DNA of 45,114 nt, from NCBI GenBank assembly GCA_022566775.1, contig JADFIJ010000002.1, forward strand, positions 1 through 45,114, read 5' to 3'. The position numbers and the translations under genes were made by a program. The DNA is from Pseudomonadota bacterium (GTDB lineage: Bacteria > Pseudomonadota > Gammaproteobacteria > Pseudomonadales > Pseudohongiellaceae). Shown piece after piece: positions 16,430 to 26,645 of this stretch (position 1 is the first letter of the stretch; every line of letters begins with the position of its first letter). The notes below the pieces were generated by a model, which made no database searches, was not told the origin of the DNA, and worked only from the letters and a program-made list of their open reading frames with translations.

Positions 16430-17860
16430 ATGGACATGATAATCCAGGCTTCTTATCTCATCGCCGCGGTGCTGTTTATCCTCGGCCTCAAGCAGATGAG
16501 TTCGCCGGTCACAGCCCGACGCGGCATTCTCTGGGCCGGGGCCGGTATGGTGCTGGCCACGCTGGTCACCTTCATGACCCCGGAAGTCATCGATAGCGCC
16601 CAGGCCAGCACCAATATCATGCTCATTATCGTCGCTATCGCCATCGGTGGGGGCTATGCCTGGTACAGTGGCCGCAAGGTCGCTATGACCGACATGCCGC
16701 AGATGATCGCCATGTACAACGGCATGGGCGGTGGTGCGGCGGCAGCGATTGCGGCGGTGGAGCTGCTCAAGGCCAGCTCAGAGGCTGCGGTCGATCCGAG
16801 CGGCGCCACCACCATAGCCTCAGTCCTCGGCACCGACGTGGCCATCCTGGCTATTCTTGGCGCCGTCATCGGCACCATCTCCTTTAGCGGCAGCATCATT
16901 GCCTGGGCCAAACTGGACGGCAGGCTCAGCCTCAGCAGGATCCTGCCCAAGCAACACCTGGTTAACGCCGTGCTCGCTATCGCCACCGTGGGCTTCGCGA
17001 TCGCCATTTACTTCAGTGCCGACATCAACACCATCATTATCTTCTTCGTGCTGGCATTGATCCTCGGTGTCTTCATCACGGTCCCGGTTGGTGGTGCCGA
17101 CATGCCGGTCATCATCTCCCTGTTCAATGCCCTTACCGGCCTCGCGGTGGGTTTCGAGGGCTATGTGCTGGGCAATGCGGCGATGATCATCGCCGGCATC
17201 GTGGTGGGTTCCGCCGGCAGTCTGCTCACCCAGTTAATGGCGAAGGCCATGAACCGGTCGGTGTTCAATGTGTTCTTTGCCGGCGTCGGCACCGACGCCG
17301 CAGCGCCTGCTGGCGATGGCATAGAAGGGGTAATGAAAGAGATCCAGGCCCAGGATGCGGGCATTCTCATGGCCTTCGCCAGCCAGGTAATCATCATCCC
17401 CGGCTATGGCATGGCGGTAGCCCAGGCCCAACACAAGATTTGGGAGCTGACCCAGATTCTCAACGAAAAAGGTGTGTCGGTTAAATTCGCTATTCACCCG
17501 GTGGCAGGACGCATGCCTGGTCATATGAACGTGCTGCTCGCCGAGGCTGGTGTGCCCTATGACAAGATCTATGACATGGATGACGTCAACGCGGACTTCA
17601 AGAACACGACGGTTGCCCTGGTCATTGGCGCCAACGACGTGGTGAATCCTTCCGCCAAGAACGACAGCAGCAGCCCGCTGTATGGCATGCCGATTCTCAA
17701 TGCCTTCGAGGCCGAGAATGTTATTGTCATCAAGCGGGGTCGTGGCACGGGGTTCTCTGGTGTAGAAAACCCTCTATTCTTCGCCGATAATACCAAGATG
17801 CTGTTTGGCGATGGGCAGAAGGCGGCCAGTGAATTGATTCAGGCGGTTAAAGAGTTATAG
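16430..17860 (+). CDS. pntB: NAD(P) transhydrogenase subunit beta
   Basis: A 476-residue protein: about nine membrane helices in the first 270 residues (ending with GFEGYVLGNAAMII...), then the NADP-binding domain III with VIIIPGYGMAVAQAQH (GYGMAVAQAQ fingerprint), HPVAGRMPGHMNVLLAEA and VIGANDVVNPSA. It couples hydride transfer to proton flow and is a major NADPH source. Next to a NADH-producing formate dehydrogenase elsewhere in the window, it offers a route from formate to NADPH. A T7 run soon after the stop lacks a clear stem. Confidence 0.96.
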   Translation: MDMIIQASYLIAAVLFILGLKQMSSPVTARRGILWAGAGMVLATLVTFMTPEVIDSAQASTNIMLIIVAIAIGGGYAWYSGRKVAMTDMPQMIAMYNGMGGGAAAAIAAVELLKASSEAAVDPSGATTIASVLGTDVAILAILGAVIGTISFSGSIIAWAKLDGRLSLSRILPKQHLVNAVLAIATVGFAIAIYFSADINTIIIFFVLALILGVFITVPVGGADMPVIISLFNALTGLAVGFEGYVLGNAAMIIAGIVVGSAGSLLTQLMAKAMNRSVFNVFFAGVGTDAAAPAGDGIEGVMKEIQAQDAGILMAFASQVIIIPGYGMAVAQAQHKIWELTQILNEKGVSVKFAIHPVAGRMPGHMNVLLAEAGVPYDKIYDMDDVNADFKNTTVALVIGANDVVNPSAKNDSSSPLYGMPILNAFEAENVIVIKRGRGTGFSGVENPLFFADNTKMLFGDGQKAASELIQAVKEL

Positions 17861-17936
17861 CTGTTTTTTTGAGATTCCGATACCAACACAGCTGGGCTGG
17901 GGTGGTTGATGATCTGACCGTCGCCAGCAGGCCGAA

Positions 17937-18020
17937 AAATGCTCCTGCGTTTTCGGCATTTCCGCCATCCATGGCGGTCGGGCTGGCGCCGAGCCTACAG
18001 GGATGTATTCACGGCGTGTC
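17937..18020. repeat. Probable dispersed extragenic repeat with hairpin
   Basis: CCGCCAT (17962-17968) and ATGGCGG (17971-17977) form a perfect 7-bp hairpin with a 2-nt loop. It is followed by GGCGCCGAGCCTACAGGGATGTATTCACGGCG. Strings like this last are, to my recollection, common between genes of many gammaproteobacteria. It lies between pntB and the RDD gene and may end transcription of pntB. Copy number cannot be tested in this window, where it occurs once. Confidence 0.45.
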
Positions 18021-18071
18021 AGAGCAGCAATCACCCCAGCCCCGCGCTCAACCCCATCCAAATTACTGCCA

Positions 18072-18560
18072 ATGAACGAATCTCAGTCCACTCAAGCGGA
18101 ACTTATTGCAAGCTACCCTCGTGCGGGTTTGTTTCGACGGCTGGCGTCGTTGTTGTATGACGGGTTTATTGTTGGGGCTATCTGGATGCTGATCGGGTTC
18201 GTTGTGCAACTGGTGGTGGGTCCGGATACCAGTGAGCTGGTGGATGGGCGAGTGCAGACTGATCCGGTGCTGGGTAATATTCTGTTTTTTCTGATGGTGG
18301 CCAGTTGTGCTGGGTTCTTTCTGTGGTTCTGGACCCGGGGCGGGCAGACGGTGGGGATGTTGGCCTGGCGGATCAAGGTGGTTGACCGCGATGGGGGGCT
18401 GGTGGGTTGGCGTCAGGCGGCGGTGCGTTGGCTGCTGGCCTGGCCGGCTTTCTTCGTGCTGGGATTGGGATATTTGTGGCTGCTTGTGGATGCCGAGGGT
18501 GATGCCCTGCATGACAAAATCTCCGGCACCAGGGTCGTGGTGGTGCCCAAAGCGCCTTAA
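18072..18560 (+). CDS. RDD-family membrane protein
   Basis: A 162-residue membrane protein. The RDD domain starts with FRRLASLLYDGFIVGAIWML (Arg and Asp of the motif), has helices at about 25-48, 68-90 and 120-140, and ends with DKISGTRVVVVP, the usual C-terminal signature after the conserved DAEGDALHD. Family function is mostly unknown; some members transport ions or small solutes. The start at 18072 fits the domain; a longer reading adds a non-conserved 23 residues from the repeat. It is convergent with lptG, 8 bp apart. Confidence 0.85.
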   Translation: MNESQSTQAELIASYPRAGLFRRLASLLYDGFIVGAIWMLIGFVVQLVVGPDTSELVDGRVQTDPVLGNILFFLMVASCAGFFLWFWTRGGQTVGMLAWRIKVVDRDGGLVGWRQAAVRWLLAWPAFFVLGLGYLWLLVDAEGDALHDKISGTRVVVVPKAP

Positions 18561-18568
18561 TAATTCTG

Positions 18569-19645
18569 TTAGCGGGTGCGCTGCATGAAAAACAAGCCCA
18601 GACCCCCACAGATCATTATAGGAATCAGCACCGCGAGGAAGGGACTGATGCCGTAGAGCAGGCTGGCTGGCTCCATTAATCGTTGCAGAATCGTGAATAC
18701 CAGGCCGATGCCCATGGCGACAAACACCCGGTAGCCCATGGTCGCTTCACGTAGCGGGCCGAACACGAAAGAGATGGCCAGGATGACTAGTGCCAGTGTC
18801 GCTATCGGTTGCAGGAGTTTGTTCCAGAAGGCGAGGTAGTAGGTGGCGCTTTCCAATCCCTCGGTGTCGAAGAAGCGGGCGAAGCGATAGAGCCCGGAAA
18901 TAGACTGCCGGTCTGGTCGTACCAATAACATACTCAGGATTTCCGGGGACAGGTCCACCTGCCAGTCTTCCTGCATATAGTGCTGAACCGAGATAGCGTC
19001 GGCAGATAGAAAACTTGTATCGACATCGTTCAACTGCCAGTAACTGTTCTCATCGTCTTCGATATAGTTTGCCGATGCGGCGAAACTGGTGGCGACGATT
19101 CTGCGATCTGCATCCAACTGGTAACGGGTAATGCCGTAGAGTAGTTCACCTCCCGGCGCGATGGCGTTGATATGAATATACTCGTTGCCTATTTTCCGCC
19201 AACTGCCCTGCTCCGTATTGATAGCCTCATTGCCGCTGCGTTGTATGGCCTTGTTGCTACGGGCAATCTGCTCCAAGGGCGGCGACACAAATTCCCCCAG
19301 CAACAGGCTCAATACCATGATGAACAGGGTGGGTTTCAATACCGCCCACACGATACGCCATATCTTCACCCCGGCTGCCTGCATGACGACCAGCTCATTG
19401 TTGGATGCCAACACCCCGAGCCCGATAAGCGCACCACCGAGTGCCGTGAAGGGCAGTAGTTCGTAAATACTGGTGGGAGTGGTATATAAAACGAAGGTGA
19501 GGGCATTAAACATGGAGAAATTTTCGTTCGTGTCTGCGAGTTGATCGGCCAGGGTGAGCAGCAGGTCCAGGGTGGCAGTCAGAGAGATGACCACCAGCAT
19601 GGATAGCAAAACCGTGTTGCGAATATGGCTGTCCAGTAGTTTCAT
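18569..19645 (-). CDS. lptG: LPS export ABC transporter permease LptG
   Basis: A 358-residue inner membrane permease of the LptB2FG transporter that extracts lipopolysaccharide and hands it to LptC/LptA. It has three N-terminal helices (TVLLSMLVVISLTATLDLLL; FTALGGALIGLG and others), a coupling segment (ELVVMQAAGVKIWRI), a periplasmic beta-jellyroll (about 130-260) and three C-terminal helices (LATLALVILAISFVFGPLREATMGYRVF). It follows lptF with a 19-bp gap, an operon in all gammaproteobacteria. Length is typical. Confidence 0.96.
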   Translation of the reverse strand: MKLLDSHIRNTVLLSMLVVISLTATLDLLLTLADQLADTNENFSMFNALTFVLYTTPTSIYELLPFTALGGALIGLGVLASNNELVVMQAAGVKIWRIVWAVLKPTLFIMVLSLLLGEFVSPPLEQIARSNKAIQRSGNEAINTEQGSWRKIGNEYIHINAIAPGGELLYGITRYQLDADRRIVATSFAASANYIEDDENSYWQLNDVDTSFLSADAISVQHYMQEDWQVDLSPEILSMLLVRPDRQSISGLYRFARFFDTEGLESATYYLAFWNKLLQPIATLALVILAISFVFGPLREATMGYRVFVAMGIGLVFTILQRLMEPASLLYGISPFLAVLIPIMICGGLGLFFMQRTR

Positions 19646-19664
19646 CTATGCTGGCCCGCAACAG

Positions 19665-20771
19665 TCATGCTTTTGCACCCCTCGCAAGACGATTCCCCAG
19701 GGCGGGCAGACGATAGACCGCGAATGCGATGCCACAAAACAACAGGTGTACCCACCACATGCCGATGACGCTACTGATCTCACCTTCGGCAAGCAAATCT
19801 TTGGCATATTGCAGCAATAAAAAATAGACGGCATACAGCACCGTGGCGGGGAACAGCTTGCCGTATCGACCCTGTCTTGGATCCACCCTGCTCAGGGGAA
19901 CGGCAATCAGGGTAATTACCGGAATCAGCAGCAGCATGGACAAGCGCCACTGCAATTCCGCCTGCTGCCGAGGATCCGTGGCACCGATGAGGGCTAGCGT
20001 AGGCAGGGTTTTCTCTTCCAGCACCAGATCAAATTCGGTGGCCTCGGGCAACAGTATGGACTGCACATCGAATTGACCGATGGTAAATTTAGCCTGGCCG
20101 GGCACGCCATCATACTGCATCACATTCTCCAAGCGCATGAAGCGGGCACCGGTGGCAGCATCGATTTCCGGGCGCGCCGATTCGGCTATGGTAATTCGAA
20201 GGGTCTGCTCACCGTCGGTCTGCACACTGCTGGCGACAAACACGTTTTCCAGGCGACGGCGAGAGTCGCTGTCTCTGCTGATGCGCTCGGCATAGGTTAC
20301 GCGATCGCCCTCGCCGAAAGTCTGGAATTGACCAGCCACGATCAGATCAATTTCGGTGAGTTGTTCCTGATTCTGTTTGAGTTGTTCGGTGTGGCGTATG
20401 CCCCAGGGCGTGACCAGCAAGCTGAGGACAGCGATCAACACCAGCACGGCCGTTGAACTACCCAGGGTGAACAGCAATAGCCTGCGTTCACTGAAGCCGG
20501 CACCGAAAAGAATAACCATTTCGTTTTCGGCATACATGCGACCGTAAGCCAGCAAGATGGCGAGGAACAGGGCCAGGGGAATGATAACCAGCAGGAAATC
20601 CGGCAAGCGGTAGAACATCAGCAGTAACAGGACATCGGATGCCAGTCTGCCGGCTACTGCATCGCCCAGATATTGAATAAAGCGACTGGTGAGCGTCACC
20701 ACCAGCAATATCAGGGTGACGGCAGCCATCACCTGCATTATCTGTTTGCTGAGATAACGGAAAATGATCAA
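19665..20771 (-). CDS. lptF: LPS export ABC transporter permease LptF
   Basis: A 368-residue permease, partner of LptG. It has the N-terminal helix MIIFRYLSKQIMQVMAAVTLILL, helix LPDFLLVIIPLALFLAILLAYGRMYAENEM with the coupling helix (GAGFSERRLLLFT), a periplasmic domain, and C-terminal helices (MLLLIPVITLIAVPLSRV; GMWWVHLLFCGIAFAVYRL). The start is TTG at 20771, in the position where LptF begins in relatives; no ATG is available. It is divergent from pepA across the thioesterase gene, which is inserted in the usual lptF/pepA intergenic site. Confidence 0.95.
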   Translation of the reverse strand: MIIFRYLSKQIMQVMAAVTLILLVVTLTSRFIQYLGDAVAGRLASDVLLLLMFYRLPDFLLVIIPLALFLAILLAYGRMYAENEMVILFGAGFSERRLLLFTLGSSTAVLVLIAVLSLLVTPWGIRHTEQLKQNQEQLTEIDLIVAGQFQTFGEGDRVTYAERISRDSDSRRRLENVFVASSVQTDGEQTLRITIAESARPEIDAATGARFMRLENVMQYDGVPGQAKFTIGQFDVQSILLPEATEFDLVLEEKTLPTLALIGATDPRQQAELQWRLSMLLLIPVITLIAVPLSRVDPRQGRYGKLFPATVLYAVYFLLLQYAKDLLAEGEISSVIGMWWVHLLFCGIAFAVYRLPALGNRLARGAKA

Positions 20772-20885
20772 ATCGACTAGCGAACCTCTGATTAGCTGTC
20801 CCTACACCGTGATAGCGCAGTGTACTGGGGCGGCTCCGAACAAACCAGTAATGTCTCAGAAGTCGGCTGCAGCCTCCGAGTCGCG

Positions 20886-21329
20886 CTAGGCGACCCGGGA
20901 CTCAGGCTGTTCGAGAATGGCTTTGAATGCCGGTGGCAATTCGGTGATCTTGTGACGATCGAAATCGAAGAACACCACGCCCATCTTGGCGTTGCAGACT
21001 ACCGCTTCCAATGCGCTATTGGTCACCTGCAGGCCAATATCGAAACCGTAGCGATTAAAGCCGCTCACACCCACGTCGATGATTAGCAAATCGTTGGCGA
21101 ATGATTCCGAGCGGTAGTCCACCGCGAGATCGGTTACTACCATGCCAAGACCGAAGATATTCCCTTCCGTGAAACCGAGACTGGCCAGGAACTGAAGTCG
21201 AGCCTCGTGCAGGATTTTCACCATGGCCACGCTGTCGAGATGTTTCGCGTAATTGACGTCGCTGATGCCGACACTGCGTTCCATGCTGAATAAAAAATGG
21301 TCTGGGACTGAGACTTTAATGCGAGGCAT
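20886..21329 (-). CDS. Acyl-CoA thioesterase, 4HBT hot-dog family
   Basis: A 147-residue single hot-dog domain. It opens with SMERSVGISDVNYAKHLDSVAMVKILHEARLQFLASLGF, the pattern of 4-hydroxybenzoyl-CoA/YbgC-type thioesterases, where an Asp in the D-x-N-Y segment is catalytic. It then has VVTDLAVDYRSESFAND and VGVSGFNRYGFDIGLQV. It hydrolyses an acyl-CoA whose chain cannot be told from sequence. SD CGGAG lies 5 nt before the ATG. It sits between lptF and pepA and reads with lptF, which is 114 bp downstream, so it may be cotranscribed. Confidence 0.85.
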   Translation of the reverse strand: MPRIKVSVPDHFLFSMERSVGISDVNYAKHLDSVAMVKILHEARLQFLASLGFTEGNIFGLGMVVTDLAVDYRSESFANDLLIIDVGVSGFNRYGFDIGLQVTNSALEAVVCNAKMGVVFFDFDRHKITELPPAFKAILEQPESRVA

Positions 21330-21637
21330 GGCAACTCCGAATGATAATTACTACTGACAATCAATACCTTGTGACAGCGCATATTGCTCTTGGTTCAATA
21401 ACAAGGCAAGTTTGGTGTTCCTGATGAATGGGAACTACATTTGAAGATACGTGACAGTTATTCGGTAGCGCCAACGGTCAGACTCCCGGGCCTGGTCCAA
21501 GGCCATTTACCTCGACTACCCGGTTGCTTAAGGAATTGAATATCTTTAGGATTGTCGATGAGTGTAAAGAAATGCTGGCTTAGGTTAATGCCAGTTCGGC
21601 CGGGCACTAACAGTATCTATGGAGTTAAGAAACATTC
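21330..21637. other. 308-bp intergenic region between thioesterase and pepA
   Basis: This divergent region should hold the promoters of both genes. I see no ORF of note, no strong promoter pair and no repeat; a weak hairpin (GGGCCTGG / CCAAGGCC, about 21488-21505) is the only structure. Confidence 0.4.
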
Positions 21638-23125
21638 ATGAAGTTCTCAATCAAAGCAGGATCGGCAGAAAAAATTAAGTCAGACTGCCTGGTGGTTATC
21701 ATCTGGAGCAAGGGCACTCTCAGTGACGAGGCCGGCTTGATCGACATTGCGGCTAAGAAGGCCCTGAGTAAGTTGCTGGGCTGCGGTGATTTCACCGGCA
21801 AGCTCGCTGAAACGCACCTGATTCATGACCCCCTGGGGTCGGCGGCGAAGCGACTGCTGCTCGTTGGTGGCGGCGATCGCCGCAAAATGAGCGCCAAGAA
21901 TGCAGCGAAACTCCTGACTTCCAGCTTGAAAAAAGCCTTCACTCTGAATGCCAGCAGCGTCCATTTTGCCCTCGCAAGTCTTGCACTCAATGATCGCGAG
22001 CCCGCGTGGCTAGCCGCACGCCTGGCGCAGCAGGCGGAGCACGCCAGCTATAGTTATGACACCACCAAGAGCAAGAAGAGCAAGACCCCGACTATCAAGG
22101 CGATTAGCCTTTCCGCCAGTGCCGGCAGCCGACGCAAGCAGCTGGAATCAGGTCTGAAACAGGGCCAGGCCATCGGCAGGGCCATCAATCGTGCGCGGCA
22201 GTTAGGCAACTTACCCGGCAATATCTGCACCCCCAGCTATCTGGCGACAAAGGCCAAAGACCTCGGTAATCGAAATCGGTCCCTGACTGTCAAGGTGTTA
22301 AGCGAGAAACAAATGGCCCGGCTGGGCATGGGCTCGCTGCTCTCGGTATCGGCCGGCTCCGCCGAGGAAGCCAAATTGATCGTGATTCAGCACCAGGGCG
22401 CCAGGGCGGATAGCAAGCCCCATGTCCTCGTGGGCAAGGGCGTCACCTTCGATACCGGCGGCATCAGTCTCAAATCTGGCGCGGCTATGGATGAGATGAA
22501 ATTCGATATGTGTGGCGCCGCCAGCGTCATCGCTGTCATGAGCTGCTGCGCCGACCTGAAACTGCCGATCAACGTCGTCGGCATCATCGCTGCCGTCGAA
22601 AATATGCCAGGCAGCAAAGCCACCAAGCCGGGTGACATCGTCACTTCCATGGCAGGCAAGACCATCGAGGTACTGAATACCGATGCCGAGGGCCGTCTGG
22701 TATTGTGTGATGCCCTCACCTACGCCGCCCGCTTCAAACCACGTAGCGTCATCGATATCGCGACGCTGACCGGCGCCGCGGTGGCAACCTTTGGCTCCCA
22801 CGTCACGGCGCTGCTAAGCAACAACGACAAACTGGCGAAGTCCTTGCGCCAATGCGGAGAGCGAAGCCTCGATCCGGCCTGGCAGTTGCCCCTTTGGGAA
22901 GAGTACCAATCCATGCTCGACAGCAACTTCGCCGACATTGCGAATATTGGCGGACCGCGAGCAGGCACCATTACCGCCGCCTGCTTTCTTTCCCGCTTTA
23001 CCGAGAAGTATCGCTGGGCGCATTTGGACATCGCCGGTAGTGCCTGGCACAGCGGGGCCTTGAAAGGCGCCACCGGCAGACCTGTGGGTCTGTTGATGGA
23101 ATATCTGCTTGGGCAGAAAGCCTGA
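21638..23125 (+). CDS. pepA: Leucyl aminopeptidase (cytosol aminopeptidase)
   Basis: A 495-residue M17 peptidase that removes N-terminal residues, a hexamer with two metal ions; in E. coli PepA also binds DNA. The N-terminal macro-like domain starts KAGSAEKIKSDCLVV. The catalytic domain has VGKGVTFDTGGISLK (about 263-277, Lys and Asp ligands), KFDMCGAASV and NTDAEGRLVL (about 346-355), all with the conserved metal ligands and catalytic Lys and Arg. The C-terminus RPVGLLMEYLL is normal. It leads the conserved pepA-holC-valS order. Confidence 0.96.
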   Translation: MKFSIKAGSAEKIKSDCLVVIIWSKGTLSDEAGLIDIAAKKALSKLLGCGDFTGKLAETHLIHDPLGSAAKRLLLVGGGDRRKMSAKNAAKLLTSSLKKAFTLNASSVHFALASLALNDREPAWLAARLAQQAEHASYSYDTTKSKKSKTPTIKAISLSASAGSRRKQLESGLKQGQAIGRAINRARQLGNLPGNICTPSYLATKAKDLGNRNRSLTVKVLSEKQMARLGMGSLLSVSAGSAEEAKLIVIQHQGARADSKPHVLVGKGVTFDTGGISLKSGAAMDEMKFDMCGAASVIAVMSCCADLKLPINVVGIIAAVENMPGSKATKPGDIVTSMAGKTIEVLNTDAEGRLVLCDALTYAARFKPRSVIDIATLTGAAVATFGSHVTALLSNNDKLAKSLRQCGERSLDPAWQLPLWEEYQSMLDSNFADIANIGGPRAGTITAACFLSRFTEKYRWAHLDIAGSAWHSGALKGATGRPVGLLMEYLLGQKA

Positions 23126-23209
23126 AAATGAAATTGCTTGGGGATGTTCAGTGACGGCGCGCTATGCTTGGTTGTCCATAGCAGATAATTACACTGCGGA
23201 ACAGTAGCG

Positions 23210-23632
23210 ATGACCCAGGTTAGTTTTTACACGCTCAGTGAAGAAGGTTTGGATGCCCGCATCCTGTTTGCCTGCCGGCTGATAGACAAGGCTTGGAAGC
23301 TGGGTCATCGGGTGTTCATTCAGACTCAATCAATAGAACAGGCGAAACGTCTGGATGACATGCTCTGGCAATACCAGGCCTCCAGCTTTGTGCCCCATTG
23401 CCTGCTCGATGAGAAAACCGGCGATGAATCCGTGGTGATCAGCCCGGAGTTACCGGACGGCAGTCACCACGATGTGCTGATCAATCTCAGTGCCGGCACC
23501 CACCCCAGTCACCTGGATTTCGCGCGTGTAAATGAAATAGTCAGTGCCGATCAGGACAGCCTGAAACAAGGCAGAGTGCGTTACCGCTTCTATAAAGACC
23601 AGGGTCATTCGCCTGAGACCCATAAGATATAA
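23210..23632 (+). CDS. holC: DNA polymerase III subunit chi
   Basis: A 140-residue protein with the HolC signature: VSFYTLSEEGLDARILFACRLIDKAWKLGHRV, then DDMLWQYQASSFVPHCLLDE. Chi links the clamp loader (through psi) to SSB. It follows pepA and precedes valS as in most gammaproteobacteria; length matches E. coli (147). The gap to pepA is 84 bp. Confidence 0.95.
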   Translation: MTQVSFYTLSEEGLDARILFACRLIDKAWKLGHRVFIQTQSIEQAKRLDDMLWQYQASSFVPHCLLDEKTGDESVVISPELPDGSHHDVLINLSAGTHPSHLDFARVNEIVSADQDSLKQGRVRYRFYKDQGHSPETHKI

Positions 23633-23662
23633 CAACAGCTCGGTGCTTGCGCCGCCATCATG

Positions 23663-23668
23663 TATAAT
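23663..23668 (+). promoter_or_regulatory. Candidate -10 box upstream of valS
   Basis: TATAAT at 23663-23668, preceded by TG, lies 142 nt before the valS start and 30 nt after the holC stop. No good -35 stands 17 bp upstream (TCGGTG), so this is a candidate only. Confidence 0.3.
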
Positions 23669-23810
23669 CGCGCCCTTTCACAGCAGCGCTGACAGTTATT
23701 GTCGATAACTAATGACGAGAACTTTTACTCTGAACTGTTGCCCTGGACTATCGTCCCCAACTACAGCGCGACAAATCGACACCAAGAAACCAGATTTGCA
23801 CACCGAAGCC

Positions 23811-26579
23811 ATGGATAAGACTTACCAACCACAGCAGCTCGAAGATCACTGGTACCACACCTGGGAAGAACGGGGCTATTTTGCGCCCCAGGGCGACGGT
23901 GAGCCCTATTGCATCGTCATCCCACCGCCGAATGTAACCGGGCGCCTGCACATGGGCCATGGTTTTCAACACGCGATCATGGACGCGCTTACCCGCTACC
24001 ATCGAATGCTGGGCCGCCAGACGCTGTGGCAGGTAGGCACAGATCACGCCGGTATCGCTACCCAGATGGTGGTAGAGCGGCGCCTCGCTGCCGCCGGCAG
24101 CAGTCGGGGGCAGCTCGGGCGTGACGCTTTCGTGGCCAAGGTCTGGGAATGGAAACAGGAATCGGGTGGCATCATCACCCAGCAGCTGCGACGCATGGGA
24201 TCATCTCTGGACTGGACCAGGGAGCGCTTCACCATGGACCCGCAGCTCTCCTCGGTGGTAGAGAAAGTCTTCATCGATCTGTATGCAGAGGGTTTAATTT
24301 ATCGCGGCAATCGCCTCGTCAATTGGGATCCGCAATTACACACGGCGATATCCGATCTCGAAGTCATCTCTGCGGAAGAAAACGGTTCCCTGTGGTACTT
24401 CCGCTATCCGGTCGCAGACAGCGATGAACATGTCACCGTCGCCACGACCCGGCCGGAAACCATGCTGGGCGATACCGCGGTCGCGGTGCACCCGGACGAC
24501 GAGCGCTTTAGCCACCTTGTGGGCAAGTTCGTGGACCTACCCCTTTGCGATCGAAAAATACCCATCATCGCCGATGACTATGTGGACCCCGAATTCGGCA
24601 CCGGCTGCGTCAAAATCACCCCCGCCCATGACTTCAATGACTATGAACTGGGCCAGCGCAACAAGCTGGAAGTGATCAACATCTTCACTGCAGATGCCGC
24701 TATCAACGAGAATGCCCCGGCGGTTTACCAGGGCATGGATAGATTCGACGCCAGGGAAAAAGTGATCGCCGATCTCAAGGCCCTGGGCCTGCTTGATAAA
24801 ATTGAACCACACAAGCTGAAGGTGCCACGGGGTGACCGCAGCGGTGTAATCGTCGAGCCCTATCTTACCCACCAGTGGTACGTGGCGGTGCAGACGCTGG
24901 CCGACCCCGCGATCAAGGCAGTTGAAGACGGCGCTATCGAATTCGTTCCGAAAAACTGGGAGAACACTTACTTCGCCTGGATGCGAAATATCCAGGACTG
25001 GTGCATCTCCCGCCAGCTATGGTGGGGACACCGGATTCCGGCCTGGTATGATGAAGATGGCAAGGTGTATGTTGGCCACAGCGAAGCGGACGTGCGCGCC
25101 AGCCATGGACTCGGCGACGAGATTCAGTTGCACCAAGATGAAGATGTTCTGGATACCTGGTTTTCCTCGGCGCTGTGGACCTTCTCCACCCTGGGCTGGC
25201 CCGATGAACGGGAATTTTTCGATCGCTTTCACCCAACCGACGTATTGGTTACCGGCTTCGACATCATTTTCTTCTGGGTCGCCCGCATGATCATGATGAC
25301 GCTTAAGTTCACCGGTGAGATCCCCTTCAAGAAAGTCTACATCACCGGCCTGGTGCGGGATGAGCATGGGCAGAAAATGTCCAAATCCAAGGGCAATGTA
25401 CTCGATCCGATCGACCTGATCGATGGTATCGACCTGGAGCAGTTAATTGAGAAGCGCACCGCCGATCTGATGCAGCCGCAGCTGCAACAAAAGATCGAAC
25501 AGCACACCCGGGAATCATTTCCAGACGGCATCACCGGCTATGGCACCGATGCGCTTCGATTCACCTTCTACTCCCTGGCCTCCACCGGCAGGGATATCAA
25601 GTTTGACCTGGGCAGGACCGAAGGCTTTCGCAATTTCTGCAACAAGATATGGAACGGGGCGCGTTATGTGCTCATGAACACCGAGGATAAAACCGTGGCC
25701 AACGCGGACACAGCCGCAATGCATTTGTCCATAGCCGATCGTTGGATCCTCAGTCGCTTCGAGAAAACCGCGCAGGAAGTAGAACAGGCGATGGCCAATT
25801 ATCGTTTCGACCTGGCCTCCCAGGCACTGCATCAATTTATCTGGAACGAGTACTGCGACTGGTACCTCGAATTGTCCAAACCCATTCTCTGGGATGAAGA
25901 TGCAGACCCGGCTTATGCCGAAGCGACGCGCTGGGCGCTGCTGACGACACTGGAGAAGAGCTTGCGCCTGCTGCATCCATTCATGCCTTTCATCACCGAA
26001 GAAATCTGGCAGCGGGTAGCCCCCCTGCTGCAAATAACTGGCGATAGCGTGATGCTGCAGGCCTATCCTGTTTTTGATAAAGCCCGGATAGACACCGAAG
26101 CCGAAGAGGGTATCGAATGGCTTAAAGGCATCATCACAGCGATTCGAAACATCCGTGGCGAGATGGATATTTCTCCGGCGAAGTCGATCGACGTGTTTCT
26201 GCGCGGCACCGAGGATAGGGACAAATCAAGATTACAGAGCTACAAACCTTATCTGCAAAAACTTGCCAAACTCAAAAATATCGAATGGCTGGCGGCGGAT
26301 CAGCAAGCCCCCGTTGCCGCCACCCAACTCCACGGCGGCTTGGAAATCCTGGTGCCGATGGCGGGACTTATCGATGTCAAGGCCGAACGCGCGCGACTGC
26401 AGAAGGAAATTGCCAAGCTCGAAGCCGGTCTGAAGGCCGTAGAAGGGAAACTGGGCAAGCAGAAATTCATCGACAAGGCACCCGCTGCGGTGGTTGATAA
26501 GGAGCGCAGCAAACAAACTCAAATGTCTGCGGCACTGGCTGCGCTGCAGGAAAAACTTGGGCAGCTGGATCAGTTGTGA
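23811..26579 (+). CDS. valS: Valyl-tRNA synthetase
   Basis: A 922-residue class I synthetase that charges tRNA-Val. [13 protein letters not shown] (about 38-50) is the HIGH region, and [17 protein letters not shown] (about 521) the KMSKS loop. The editing domain is present ([15 protein letters not shown]). The C-terminus has the coiled-coil arm ([20 protein letters not shown]...). The start [15 protein letters not shown] is chosen because valS proteins begin with this; a longer reading starting at 23712 adds 33 non-conserved residues. E. coli ValS has 951 residues. It is convergent with ispH. Confidence 0.97.
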   Translation: MDKTYQPQQLEDHWYHTWEERGYFAPQGDGEPYCIVIPPPNVTGRLHMGHGFQHAIMDALTRYHRMLGRQTLWQVGTDHAGIATQMVVERRLAAAGSSRGQLGRDAFVAKVWEWKQESGGIITQQLRRMGSSLDWTRERFTMDPQLSSVVEKVFIDLYAEGLIYRGNRLVNWDPQLHTAISDLEVISAEENGSLWYFRYPVADSDEHVTVATTRPETMLGDTAVAVHPDDERFSHLVGKFVDLPLCDRKIPIIADDYVDPEFGTGCVKITPAHDFNDYELGQRNKLEVINIFTADAAINENAPAVYQGMDRFDAREKVIADLKALGLLDKIEPHKLKVPRGDRSGVIVEPYLTHQWYVAVQTLADPAIKAVEDGAIEFVPKNWENTYFAWMRNIQDWCISRQLWWGHRIPAWYDEDGKVYVGHSEADVRASHGLGDEIQLHQDEDVLDTWFSSALWTFSTLGWPDEREFFDRFHPTDVLVTGFDIIFFWVARMIMMTLKFTGEIPFKKVYITGLVRDEHGQKMSKSKGNVLDPIDLIDGIDLEQLIEKRTADLMQPQLQQKIEQHTRESFPDGITGYGTDALRFTFYSLASTGRDIKFDLGRTEGFRNFCNKIWNGARYVLMNTEDKTVANADTAAMHLSIADRWILSRFEKTAQEVEQAMANYRFDLASQALHQFIWNEYCDWYLELSKPILWDEDADPAYAEATRWALLTTLEKSLRLLHPFMPFITEEIWQRVAPLLQITGDSVMLQAYPVFDKARIDTEAEEGIEWLKGIITAIRNIRGEMDISPAKSIDVFLRGTEDRDKSRLQSYKPYLQKLAKLKNIEWLAADQQAPVAATQLHGGLEILVPMAGLIDVKAERARLQKEIAKLEAGLKAVEGKLGKQKFIDKAPAAVVDKERSKQTQMSAALAALQEKLGQLDQL

Positions 26580-26645
26580 TGCGGGCCTCGAGCTTTTAGG
26601 TGTGGAGTGAACTAAGGAGCCGGTGGGGACGATAGGCCGCCAGGG

